From: Rugalucina vietnamica
Lineage: Eukaryota; Mollusca; Bivalvia; Lucinida; Lucinidae
Length of the DNA stretch: 64,000 bases
Direction: 5' to 3'
Assembly (NCBI GenBank): GCA_964017185.1
Contig: OZ024879.1
Location: 30,228,956-30,292,955 of the forward strand
The translations under genes were made by a program, and so were the position numbers. The notes under the pieces were generated by a model, which ran no database searches, had not been told where the DNA came from, and was given only the letters and a program-made list of their open reading frames with translations. Shown one piece after another: positions 21,328-30,573 of this stretch (positions within the stretch are counted from its first letter, which is position 1; each line of letters opens with the position of its first letter).

Positions 21328-21559
21328 ATAATCAGAGATGAAAACACCTCAGAAATTCCTGATGGCTATGTTCAGCTTGTCCCCGACCATGAAGTTTTTG
21401 TGCCAAGTAAATGGTTGAAACATGTAGAGGAATCGTTTGGCGACAAATCCATGACGTGGCGTCTGAAAAATCTTATTAGTGGAATGTTTGAGCCGGAGGA
21501 GATCATGAATAGTACAGCTGCAAGTTTGCTTCACACTCCAGTTGGCCGTGCTTTGAAAG
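21328..21559 (+). CDS. BEN module exon b
   Basis: The acceptor TTGTCCCCAG ends at 21327. It continues in phase 0 for 77 codons plus one base, with donor GTATAT at 21560. After an acidic lead it reads VFVPSKWLKHVEES, then WRLKNLISGMFEPEEIMNST, which fits the core of BEN domains (basic-hydrophobic helix, R-L-x2-L, then F-x2-E-E-(L/I)). BEN domains bind DNA or partners in BANP, NACC1 and insensitive. NACC1 pairs BTB with BEN, which suits a BTB-type upstream module. The family call comes from motif memory, not a profile search. Confidence 0.7.
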
Positions 21560-21576
21560 GTATATAATTATGTGTT

Positions 21577-21680
21577 TGTCAAATTCAAAACATCTTTTGT
21601 CATATTCAAAACTTGCTTTGTCACGTTCAAATCATGCTTTGTCTCATTCAAAACATGATTTGTCACATTCAAAACATTAT
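21577..21680. repeat. short tandem repeat, about 22-bp unit, five copies
   Basis: Five units of a TTTGTC(A/T)CATTCAAAACATG-like sequence directly after the exon b donor. Confidence 0.8.
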
Positions 21681-21681
21681 T

Positions 21682-21918
21682 TGAGCCGCATCGTGAGAAA
21701 ACCGGATTTTTGCCTAGGCGAAAACAAAGGCGCAGATCAGCTTCGCGGTAACCGCGAAGCTGATCAGCGCCTTTGTTTTCGCTACACGGATAGTACAATT
21801 TCTCTTCTTTCTAAATCCGAAATTTCAAGTTTCTAATCATCTTTTGAGACTGTACAGCCCGGTTTGTGTCGGACCAGGTCGGAAATCCCGAAGCCCGGTT
21901 TTCTCGTGTCGCGGCTCA
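21682..21918. mobile_element. family B element, full length
   Basis: TGAGCCGCATCGTGAGAAAAC at the left and TCTCGTGTCGCGGCTCA at the right. Centre AGATCAGCTTCGCGGTAACC, GCGAAGCTGATCAGCGCC is a near-perfect inverted repeat. Confidence 0.88.
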
Positions 21919-22230
21919 TTTCTTGCAAAATTGCATTCATAAATGCATGTGAAAACTGAATCCTTTCAAATGGATGCTATTCATTATGATAAGGTGTATT
22001 TTTACTTAAATTTGAAATATCAAAATTATTTTGCCAAAATAAAACTTGATACACACATTGGCAGTAACACATGTTTTTGCATAAATTGCTTCTAAGAAGT
22101 CGAAACATTCAATACATACGGGTGATTATTGATCTTACCTGAACATGTACCTGAATATACTTCAATGCCAACAAATGCTGAACAATTAGGAGAAAATAAG
22201 TTAAGCATTATGTATTGTTGTAGAATAGAC
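21919..22230. other. BEN intron, nothing recognised
   Basis: AT-rich intronic sequence between two MITEs. Confidence 0.35.
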
Positions 22231-22537
22231 AGGGCTCAGTTGTTCAAATCTTCGTTAGCTTGACGTCATTTTTTTAAGTTATTGCCGACTACAAATGCAA
22301 ATGCATTGTTATTTTTTGTTGATGAAATGTGAGAATCGTTTGCAATGCATAGGATTCTCACATGCTTTTCAACAAAAAATGACAGTGTATTTTTGTTGAT
22401 AAAATGTGAGAATCCTTTGCAATGCAAAGGATTCTCACATTTTTTCAACAAAAAATAACAGTGTATTTGCAATATTGCCATTTGAAATTTTAACGAACCG
22501 TTAACTAACGACATCGTTAATTTTGAATAACTGGCCC
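22231..22537. mobile_element. family H MITE with the hairpin duplicated
   Basis: Ends CAGTTGTTCAAATC and TTTGAATAACTGGCCC. The GTGAGAATCCTTTGCAATGC hairpin occurs twice in tandem. The second copy is perfect, the first slightly mutated. Confidence 0.8.
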
Positions 22538-22606
22538 ATGGTTAGAAACACTAAACAACCGTTTCATTACAGCTTGACTAATATCATTGTTTTATTTTTA
22601 TTTCAG

Positions 22607-22719
22607 AATACGCCATGACAGAGTTTGGCTTAAATCCTGTTGTCATCACTAGAGCTGTTAACTCAAAGATTGGCACAATGACCAGGGCTGTTGTAAAGAA
22701 CAGAGTCACCAGAATATAA
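22607..22719 (+). CDS. BEN module exon c (terminal)
   Basis: The acceptor TTTTATTTCAG ends at 22606. The exon opens with AA, completing GAA (Glu) with the last G of exon b. It encodes EYAMTEFGLNPVVITRAVNS and on to KNRVTRI, then TAA at 22717. The L-N-x3-I-x-R-A-V pattern fits the last helices of a BEN domain. The stop coincides with the first bases of a family B fragment (TAAGCCGC against TGAGCCGC), so the transposon seems to supply it. Two decayed copies follow. Confidence 0.7.
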
Positions 22720-22850
22720 GCCGCATGTGAAAACCAGATTCCTGCATTTGCGAAAACAAAGAAGCGAATCTTTCTAACCTTCTTCTGTTATTGTGCAGGC
22801 CAGTTTGTGGCAGAATATCCAAAGGGCATGATTCCCGCGTCTAGGCTTTC
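22717..22850. mobile_element. family B fragment starting at the BEN stop codon
   Basis: TAAGCCGCATGTGAAAACCAG, GCGAAAACAAAGAAGCG, then AACCTTCTTCTGTTATTGTG. The middle is deleted and the right end is TCCCGCGTCTAGGCTTTC. Confidence 0.65.
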
Positions 22851-22860
22851 ATATTATGAT

Positions 22861-22986
22861 ATGGCAGAGTTTGGCTTTAATCCTATGATATAGTTTGGGT
22901 TAAGTCCTGTCATCACGAGGGCCGTTAACTCAAAGATTGGCACAATGACCAGGGCTGTTGTGAAGAACAGAGTCGCTAAGATATGA
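22861..22986 (+). pseudogene. decayed copy of BEN exon c, first
   Basis: ATGGCAGAGTTTGGCTTTAA, then an in-frame break near 22893 and the remaining exon c sequence ending AAGATATGATCCACATGAG. The stop is again followed by family B sequence. Confidence 0.8.
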
Positions 22987-23067
22987 TCCACATGAGAAAA
23001 CTAGATTTCTGCATTTTCGAAAACAAAGACGCAGATCAGCTGTGCAGTAACTGTACAGCTGATCATA

Positions 23068-23106
23068 ACCAGGGCCGTTGTGAAGCACAGAGTAGCAAGG
23101 ACGTGA
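23068..23106 (+). pseudogene. decayed copy of BEN exon c, second (tail only)
   Basis: Only the last 12 codons remain (ACCAGGGCCGTTGTGAAGC..., AGGACG), then TGATCCGCGTGAGAAAA of a family B start. Between the two decayed copies (22987-23060) lies a family B fragment with GCAGATCAGCTGTGCAGTAA. Confidence 0.75.
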
Positions 23107-23252
23107 TCCGCGTGAGAAAATTAGATTTCTGCATTTGCGAAAACATGAACTTTCTGAAATAAGAAGAACAGGAATTGTACTTTTTAGTTACTGTTTAACT
23201 TATAGAAAATGATACCAGGACGAGTGAAACAGAGCAGCAAAGAATTGACGTT

Positions 23253-23533
23253 CATCAGGAAAACATGTCCGTGCAATGAATACCCCCTTAAACCCCACTT
23301 TAATGTAGCAAACTGGGGTATGCGGGGGTATACATATTTTTCTTATTTTTGCTCCAAAACATAGATTGTGGGTACTCGTAAGAGCCGCATCGGCGAGCCG
23401 AGGCGGCTCTAATGTGTACCCACAATCTGTTTTGAGCAAAATTAAGAAAAATATCAGAACATTTCTTCTGAAAATTTTCATTTTTTACAACTTTAAAACT
23501 CTCTGTATATTACATGGGCATGTTTTCGTAATG
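23253..23533 (+). mobile_element. family A fold-back element, full length
   Basis: CATCAGGAAAACATGTCCG start. Centre AGAGCCGCATCGGCGAGCCG then AGGCGGCTCTAATG. End TACATGGGCATGTTTTCGTA, ATG. Confidence 0.88.
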
Positions 23534-23641
23534 TAAACGCCTATGTATTATAACACTTATGGTTCATTAAGACAGAATTTTTTACATTCAATTTAAGCCA
23601 TGTCGGAGCAAAATAAAGTTGTAGATAGAGTAAAAGACAAT

Positions 23642-23879
23642 TGAGCCTTTGCATGAGAAAACAAACAATTTGTGCTTCTGACCAGGTCTGACACAATCCT
23701 TCCTGTTCAGCCAGAGAAACAGGTTAGACGCTTGAAAGTTTAGATTTAGCAAGAAGAGGCATTATACCATCTACGGAGCAAAAACAAAGGTGCTGATCAG
23801 CTGTGCACTTACTGCACAGCTGATCTGCGACTTTGGTTTTGGCTTTGCAGATTGTTGGCTTTCTAGTGCAGCTGCTCAA
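23642..23879. mobile_element. family B element
   Basis: TGAGCCTTTGCATGAGAAAAC at the left and TAGTGCAGCTGCTCA at the right. Centre GCTGATCAGCTGTGCACTTA with its inverted partner. Confidence 0.8.
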
Positions 23880-24278
23880 TGTTAAGATTGGAGCAAAGCA
23901 ATGGACACTGAGAAAGGTCAGGAAAGTTATAACCGTCAATCGCGCTATCAGGTTCATGCTTATTGACTTTAGCGTTGAAATGTTTAGATTGATTATGGTC
24001 CTTTTTCCTTGTATCTTTCAATAATTTAGGTATAAGAATTGCCTTACATGCCTAAAGTAGGTACAATATGCCTCCTTTGTTAGAGGGACACACAATCACA
24101 TTGTCGTACAGTTCAGGATTCGAATTGAGAGATCATGGGGTTGTATCTCCGTGTTGGCTTCGTCAAGGCATTACTGATTATTGTTGACTGGGACGTAAAG
24201 AATCACAATGAATGATGAACAATATGTTTGTTAAAAAGTAGATATATTTTGTGCCTACCTGTTATTTAAATCATTATT
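23880..24278. other. intron with a SINE-tail remnant
   Basis: 24110-24215 holds TTCGAATTGAGAGATCATGG and GTTGACTGGGACGTAAAGA, an eroded SINE. No gene. Confidence 0.45.
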
Positions 24279-24513
24279 TAAGCCGCCTCATGGGAAAACC
24301 AGCAATCTGCATAGGCGAAAACAAAGACGCAGATCAGCTTCGCAGAAACTGCGAAGCTGATCAGCGCCTTTGTTTTCGCTACACGGATTGTACACTTCCT
24401 CTTCTTCTTAAATCCGAAATTTCAAGCTTCTAGCTCTTTTCTGTGAATGTACAGGTCGGTTTGTGTCGGACCTGTTCGAAAACCAAGTTGTTTGTTTTCC
24501 CACGTGGCGGCTC
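24279..24513. mobile_element. family B element, full length
   Basis: TAAGCCGCCTCATGGGAAAAC and CCCACGTGGCGGCTCA ends. Centre GATCAGCTTCGCAGAAACTG, CGAAGCTGATCAGCGCC. Confidence 0.88.
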
Positions 24514-24608
24514 ATTTAATAATGGTTAAAACTCGAGAAGTAGCAGAGCTTTTTACTCAGAAGTTATTATTTCCTGTGCTTTTCAAAACAAAGAAGTTAG
24601 TAACAATT

Positions 24609-24702
24609 GAGCCGTTGTATGAGAAAACCACCAATTTGTATTTCTGAACAGGTCTGACAAAAACTGAGCTGTACAAACACTGAAGAAGGCTAGAAGCTCT
24701 GG
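24609..24702. mobile_element. family B fragment
   Basis: TGAGCCGTTGTATGAGAAAAC followed directly by the other end's GAACAGGTCTGACAAAAACT block, so the middle is deleted. Confidence 0.6.
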
Positions 24703-24709
24703 GCCTATG

Positions 24710-25199
24710 GCTTAGATGTATATGCATATCCATGCGATAGTAATAAGTTAAAATGTTTTATGGGTTTTTAGTAAGATTAATACATTTTCAATGTTCAATA
24801 TGATTTTAAGACATTTTTTTTAGATTCATTTTGATTTTAATGTTTGCAGGAACCAAACATGTATTAAAGACTATCTTTTTATTCGGTGTCTTTATCTATA
24901 CATCAGGAAAACACGTCCGTGCAATATATACCCCCTTAAACCCCACTTTTATATAGAAAACTGGGGTATGCTGGGATATACCTATTTTTCTTATTTTTGC
25001 TCTAAAACATAGATTTTTGGTACTCGTTAGAACCGCCTCACAATCTGTGTTTTGAGCAAAAATAAAAATAACAAAATTTTTCAGCTGAAAATTTTCAATT
25101 TTTAAAGGTTTAAAAATCTCTGTATATTGCATGGGCATGTTTTCGTAATGTATACGAGTTAGGACATAGCTACATGTGGTGTAGTATGAAGCACAACGT
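24710..25199. repeat. segmental duplication, partner at 29080-29318
   Basis: 24715-24900 and 25151-25199 align with 29090-29318 (shared ATTTTGATTTTAATGT, TATTAAAGACT, TTATCTATA, AGCACAA). The family A copy at 24901 is present only here. Confidence 0.65.
24901..25150 (+). mobile_element. family A element with an empty-site partner
   Basis: CATCAGGAAAACACGTCCG start to CATGGGCATGTTTTCGTAATG end. Flanked by TATA on both sides, while the duplicate at about 29270 has the uninterrupted TTATCTATATAGGACATA. The central palindrome is reduced. Confidence 0.88.
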
Positions 25200-25457
25200 C
25201 TTAACGGAAACTTGCCAATATAATATACAGAAATTTTTTAAGTTCTAAAAATTGAAAATTTTCAGCAGATATTTGCTCAAAACATTGATTGTGCGTACAC
25301 ATTAGAACCGCCTCGGCTAGGCAATTTCAACGAGTACACACAATCTATGTTTTGAACAGAGATAAGAAAAGAAGCAATATCCTTGCAAACCCCAGTATTT
25401 CTATATGAAATTTGGGTTCGAGGGGTATGTACTTTTCATGGACATGTTTTGCTGATG
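25200..25457 (-). mobile_element. family A element, diverged
   Basis: TTAACGGAAACTTGCCAATA start, GAACCGCCTCGGCTAGGC centre, TGGACATGTTTTGCTGATG end. It is the duplication partner of the copy at 29319. Confidence 0.75.
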
Positions 25458-25869
25458 AGAAAGTCTATAGGCTTCAAATTACTCCTGTGCCACAGATGAA
25501 AACTGGGAATGTTTTGAAACATGAAACCATGGCTAATCTATTTATGGGGAAGGAATATCCAGTTCTAATCTAAGTTTAGATTATACTCTGTATCATAACC
25601 TGAAACACTTTCTCCTGTCAGAGTAGGCGTTGAAAGATAAATTATAACAGATGTAAACAAAGCATGAACAAACTTCAGAAAATTTTGTGATAATGAAACA
25701 GAAAAGTACATGAGCTGGTTAAATGTTACAGACTGAAAGAAAGAACAATATTTGCATTTTGGTGTTCAGTTTATGTTTGTGTTTGAGCCGCTTCATGAGA
25801 AAACCCATTTCTACAGTTTTCAAACAGCATTGATATTAACTGAAAGAAAACTTTATAGATGCCGTAAAG
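25458..25869. other. intron, small family B end only
   Basis: TGAGCCGCTTCATGAGAAAAC at 25784 is an isolated family B terminus. Nothing else recognised. Confidence 0.4.
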
Positions 25870-26530
25870 AAAACACATTTCCTTTTGGTGGACGGAAAAA
25901 AGTCACAGGAAAAAAAAGTCACGGAAAAAAGTCACGGAAAAAAGTCACAGGAAATTAAGTCACAGGAAAAAAAGTCACAATTGTAAAAGACCAAGAGAAA
26001 ATACATATATCAATAGATAAAGTGTAGTAGGACATAATTTCCATGTTAAAATAAAGCAATGATGAGGAAATGTCATAATCAGAATCAAAACCTGTCCATA
26101 GAATGGGAAACATTGAATGGATGAGAATCCACCCAATTCGAGGAGCATGGTGGCATTATAGTAGAGTTTTAGACCATGGTGCCTTAGAACTTTGTTTGAA
26201 ACAAACTGTTGCCATGCAGTGTCCTTGAACAAGCCTATTTTAAGTTACCAAATAACTGGTCAAGTACCCAGGAAGTATCACCTCGGTCCCGGCATGATCG
26301 AATATTGTTAAGTGGGACATAAAAAGGCTAAAACATCAATCCAAACAAAACATAAAGTGATGAAAATGGTAATAATGAAAACAAAAATGTTTATTCCTAA
26401 CCAAAAGTTGAGAAAAAGCATAATTCTTTTTTTGTGACTTTTTTCCTGTGACTTTTTCCTACCCAAAATTGTGACTTTTTTTTTTCCGTGACTTTTTTCC
26501 TAAGACTTTTTTTCCTACATTCACCTTTTT
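25870..26530. mobile_element. fold-back element with tandem-repeat arms
   Basis: 25893-25984 holds five to six units of AAAAAAGTCACAGG. 26425-26516 holds the reverse complement (TTTTTTCCTGTGACT type). The similarity continues outside (GGTGGACGGAAA and the complement of TTTCCTACATTCACC). The centre contains a SINE-tail remnant at 26270-26350. Confidence 0.75.
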
Positions 26531-26956
26531 GTCAGTGATAATAGATGCAATGCAGCGAGCCTGATGAGTTAATCAGGCTCTTAATAGAGTATTTCTGGTG
26601 TATGCCCGTTGTCCAAAAATTTTATATGAAGCCTCCATGGGTAGGGCAACACAATAAGTTCGCGAATTCATGGTCATATGCTCAAGATTGCTGTTGTATG
26701 CTCTACGGCAGCTTCTAAGATCGTAAAGTTGACTGCTTAGTTAATATGAAAATACACATTTGCATTAATCAATTTTCATGAACAGATAAGTTAGGGAGCG
26801 ACCATTTGATTTGAAGGGGCGGGGCTGCAAGATGTTTTCCGGCCTGGATATTTTTTTCACTCGCGACACGGTCCTGTCTTTTTATTTGTATATAATACAA
26901 TATGTACAATAGAATTTACCCTATCCTAGATATTTTTTTCGGGCAAAATTTGGTCC

Positions 26957-26997
<41 letters not shown>

Positions 26998-28454
26998 CAA
27001 AAAATCTTCCAGCCCCCGGAGTGGAATCTTGGAGGGAAATTTTGGAGTGGAACAGAAAACGCAATATTCCGGTGATGAAAGAACCCGTGACAGTATCTAA
27101 GGTTCTATAAAGACCATAACAGCGTATTAACGGCGGTGGTATTTGATAATTAATAATGATCATTAATAAAAGTTTATGCATTTGTTACATGTTTTGAAAT
27201 GGCCACCATTGGCACAGAGATAAATTGTATCCTTGGAATTAAATTTTTTGTTCCACTCCAAAGTTTTGTTCCAAAACTCCAATCCAATACTCCAATCCAT
27301 GACTCCAGTCCATAAAAATACACAGTGCTTGTTAAAACAAAATTAATAATCAAAAGGTACATTGACACATAATGAGTCCCTTTTAATACAAAAGTGCATA
27401 CAATCTAAACTGTCTAGTCTCATTCTTTTTACACAGATGCACCCAAGAGCAAAAGAATGACTGAACTAAAATATATGATGATTAAGTAACAGTGGCTGAA
27501 AAGAAAACCTCTGAGATGAGATTTAGCACTGACTGGAGTTCTGAATAGGGTTTTGTGTTCTACATATTTCGTTTTTGTGAACAGGCTTATCAGAACCTTT
27601 TTAAACCTACTGGAAGGAAGTTGAGTGCTGCCTATGGAACTGAAATGGGTGTGACCTGAGGCATCTCTTTATACTTAAAGTAACCAGCAGTGCACATGTA
27701 CCATATAAAACCTGATTATTACGCATCAGGTCGGGCACTGGTTCACCATAGAATCATCAGTTTTTCAAAGCATGTTTAAAGTGATCCATGCTGTATCTTG
27801 TTTTCTATACATCTTACTTTGGTGTCTGTTTCTGTTGTGCAATCCAATTTGAATAGCCATTTTCGGAAATAACTGCTCATCAGTAATGAATTAGATTTTT
27901 GGTTGTTTCCTATCTTGTTTTTCAGGATAGGACCTTTCTCTGATTGTGTGGGTTCCTAGGCATTGCTTTCTCTGTATACCTAGTATACAAGATTTATTAA
28001 ATACACAAAACTGACCACTATTATTTATTAGGTTACACCCCCTGTATAATTGGCTTGTTAAATGGTTGTGATTTATGAAAACATTTGTTTTTTGTCAAAA
28101 TAAGTTCTAATGTGAGAAAACCTTTCTTCTTGGCTCAGACAGGATAGTTACAAGGCATGCTGTACAGCTTAAAAGCTACCATTGCACTGAGTTTATCTGA
28201 TTGAGAAATATAAGAGTATAATAATACTATCGTGGCAGCAAAAGCGAGGAATCAGCTCCAGCACACCCCGATCTGTCCCTGTGATTTTGCACCACTTTAT
28301 AATACAATGTGTCTTGGCTTAATATTGATAGGGCAGTACCTCTTTTTAGCAACTGTGAATACAGACTATATTCTATAAACAGACGCTTACATCTTATGAA
28401 TCATTGGACATAAATTTGCATACTAATCCGCAGCAGACTATATGAGTGTGGCAC
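26531..28454. other. long intron, no gene seen
   Basis: Non-coding. Contains a T38 run at 26960-26997 and at 27850-27965 a faint relative of the family C 3' tail (GCCATTTTCGGAAATAACTG, then a CAGGATAGGACC region). Short frames have no domain. Confidence 0.45.
26960..26997. repeat. poly(T) run, 38 bases
   Basis: Uninterrupted T. Confidence 0.98.
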
Positions 28455-28672
28455 TAGCTTAAAATCTTCTTCCGTGGGGTTTTGTTTTTAACCAGACTAT
28501 GTCTTCCTAGTAGTAATGTCACAACCCTGGAAGCTGGGGTAGACTGTGAAGTATTAAATTAAACAAACAAGAAATCAGCCTAACTGAAGGCTCCAAATGT
28601 TAGCTTTTATATTGCAAGACAACAAAATAAACATTAATACATGTATACTAACAAATACTTCTTACATTGCAG
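28455..28672. repeat. segmental duplication, partner at 29605-30097
   Basis: Shares GGGGTTTTGTTTTTAAC, TAGTAGTAAT, CTGAAG, CTCCAAATGTTA and ATACTAACA...ACATTGCAG with the ZE9 upstream region, in the same order. The SINE at 29731 is inserted only in the partner. Confidence 0.75.
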
Positions 28673-28785
28673 ATCAACAGAATGGTACTAATATTTCCTG
28701 GGTTTTTCCAGTAATGATTAGAAACCCTAGTTCGGAAGACTTTAACATGATCATTATGAAAACATGCCCATGCAACATACAGTGA
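28673..28785 (+). pseudogene. fingerless copy of ZE9 start, read into family A
   Basis: The ZE9 acceptor (CTTACATTGCAG) and first codons (at-CAACAGAATGGTACTAA) are kept, but the fingers are absent. The frame stays open for 36 codons, and its last 12 or so (IIMKTCPCNIQ) come from the family A element starting at 28752, then TGA. It could be spliced as a finger-less terminal exon, but I regard it as a broken duplicate. Confidence 0.5.
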
Positions 28786-29037
28786 TTTCTAAAGTTGTAA
28801 AAAATGAAAAGTTTGCGTAGACAATTTTCTATATTTTTCTTATTTTTGCTCAAAACATAGATTGTGTGTACACGTTAGAACCGCCTCGCCGAGAGAGGCG
28901 GTTCTAACGAGTACCCACAATCTATGTTTTGGAGGAAAAATAAGAAAAATAGGTATACCCTGCATACCCCAGTTTTGCTTTATATAAGTGGGGTTTAAGG
29001 GGGTATGCATTTAATACACGGACATGTTTTCGTGATG
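28752..29037 (-). mobile_element. family A fold-back element, full length
   Basis: CATTATGAAAACATGCCCAT start, GAACCGCCTCGCCGAGAGAG, GCGGTTCTAACG centre, CACGGACATGTTTTCGTGATG end. Confidence 0.88.
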
Positions 29038-29318
29038 AATAAATAGCTGTAGTACCTATATTTATTGTAGCTTGAGTTATTCAACTATGAGCCTATGGTT
29101 ACATGTACATGTCCGTTGAAATGTTTAATGGGTTTTAATATGATTCAAAAGTGGTAAATGTTCAAATAGGATTTTAAACGGTGTTTTTATTAGTTTCATT
29201 TTGATTTTAATGTATGCAGAAACAAAACATGTAATAAAGACTTTCTTTTTATTTGTTATCTTTATCTATATAGGACATAACTAGTGTAATAAAAAGCACA
29301 AAGGCCTATCGGTAAAAA
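29038..29318. repeat. segmental duplication, partner at 24710-25199
   Basis: See the partner. This copy shows the empty site for the family A insertion at 24901. Confidence 0.6.
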
Positions 29319-29597
29319 CATTACAAAAACTTGCCCATGTAAGTGAGATTTTTAAAACATAATAATTGAAAATTTCAGCTGAAAAATTGTGATTTTTTCA
29401 ATATACGTATTTGCTCAAAACATTGATTGTGAGTACTCATTAGAACTGCCTCGGCGAGGCAGATCTAACGAGTACCCACAATCTATGTTTTGGAATAAAG
29501 ATAAGAAAATAAGCTATATCCCTGCAAACCCCCGTTTTCTATAAAAAAAAAAGTTGGGTTCGAGGGGGTATATTTTTTCATGGACATGTTTTCTTGG
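29319..29597 (-). mobile_element. family A element, diverged
   Basis: CATTACAAAAACTTGCCCAT start, GAACTGCCTCGGCGAGGCAG centre, TGGACATGTTTTCTTGG end. Duplication partner of 25200. Confidence 0.8.
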
Positions 29598-29730
29598 ATT
29601 CAAATCCCACTTCCGCGGGGTTTTGTTTTTAACAAAACTATGTGCTTTAGAGTAGTAATAACTCTACCCTGGAAGGTGGAGTTGACTGAAGTATCATATT
29701 AAACACAGATTCAGCATAACTGAAGACTCC

Positions 29731-29951
29731 CGTGGCCGAGCGGTTAAGAGCGATGTTTCTTAATCACTCGATCATCCCACCGCTGTGTCTGGTGTGGGTT
29801 CGAGCCCCGCACTGGCTACATGTGAGACAAGCCAAGTTCTGCTTGCGGGTGTGCCAGGTGATTTTTCTCGGAGTTCTCCCGTTTTCGACCACCTACTGAT
29901 TGGCCCGTCTAATATGAGCTTAAATAATCTTGAAATGGACATAAAACTGAA

Positions 29952-29989
<38 letters not shown>
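29731..29989 (+). mobile_element. tRNA-derived SINE with intact target duplication
   Basis: The head reads CGTGGCCGAGCGGTTAAGAG (A box, Ser/Leu-tRNA-like) and GTGTGGGTTCGAGCCCCGC (B box), followed by a tRNA-unrelated body and a 36-base A run. A 21-base direct repeat starting TTCAGCATAACTGAAG flanks it at 29710-29730 and 29992-30012. Full length and fairly young. Confidence 0.92.
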
Positions 29990-29992
<3 letters not shown>

Positions 29993-30097
29993 TCAGCATA
30001 ACTGAAGACTCCAAATGTTACTTGGTATGCAACAAGACAACAAAACAAACATTTATACATTGTACCTGTATACTAACACATACTCCTAACATTGCAG

Positions 30098-30318
30098 ATC
30101 AACAGAATGGTACTAAAGTCCAAAGCCTGAAGACATTATATGTATGCGGATTCTGTGAAAAAGTGTTTCCGGCTCCATCCAAGTTGACAGTTCATGAGAG
30201 AAGCCATACTGGAGAGAAACCTTACTGTTGTGTGGTTTGCGATAAACTATTCTCCAGAAAGTGGAGCTTAAAGAGACATCAAGCGGATCATTTTCATAAC
30301 GAAAACATGCTCGTGTAA
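30098..30318 (+). CDS. ZE9: alternative terminal exon, two fingers, TE-derived tail
   Basis: The acceptor CTAACATTGCAG ends at 30097, with a consensus branch site TACTAAC at 30070. The exon opens AT in phase 1, then QQNGTKVQSLKT. Finger 1 is C-G-F-C-E-K-V-F-P-A-P-S (helix APSKLTV). Finger 2 is C-V-V-C-D-K-L-F (helix RKWSLKR). After the last His the frame enters a family A element (start about 30295), giving the tail HNENMLV and a TAA at 30316. The last zinc ligand lies just before the insertion, so the finger is intact. Confidence 0.85.
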
Positions 30319-30573
30319 TGTATAGAGACTTTTAAGTTGTAAAAATTGAAAATTTTCAGTAAAAATGTTTTGTTATTTTTCTTGTTATTTTTATTTTTTG
30401 CTCCAAATATAAATTGTGGGTACACGTTAGAACCGCCTCGGCGAGGCGGTTCTAACAAGTACCCACAATCTATGTTTTGGAGCGAAACTTAGAAAAAAGG
30501 TATACCCCTGCATATCCCAGTTTTGCTATATAGAAGTGGGGTTCAAGAAGGTAATGTAAATATGTCCAATGTT
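30295..30573 (-). mobile_element. family A element overlapping the ZE9 stop
   Basis: CATAACGAAAACATGCTCG start, GAACCGCCTCGGCGAGGCGG centre (perfect palindrome), AGGTATACCCCTGCATATCC, and an eroded right end. Confidence 0.85.

Noticed and set aside
29731-29803. A functional tRNA gene
   Set aside because: A and B boxes are present, but a SINE body, an A run and target duplications follow. It is the head of a SINE.
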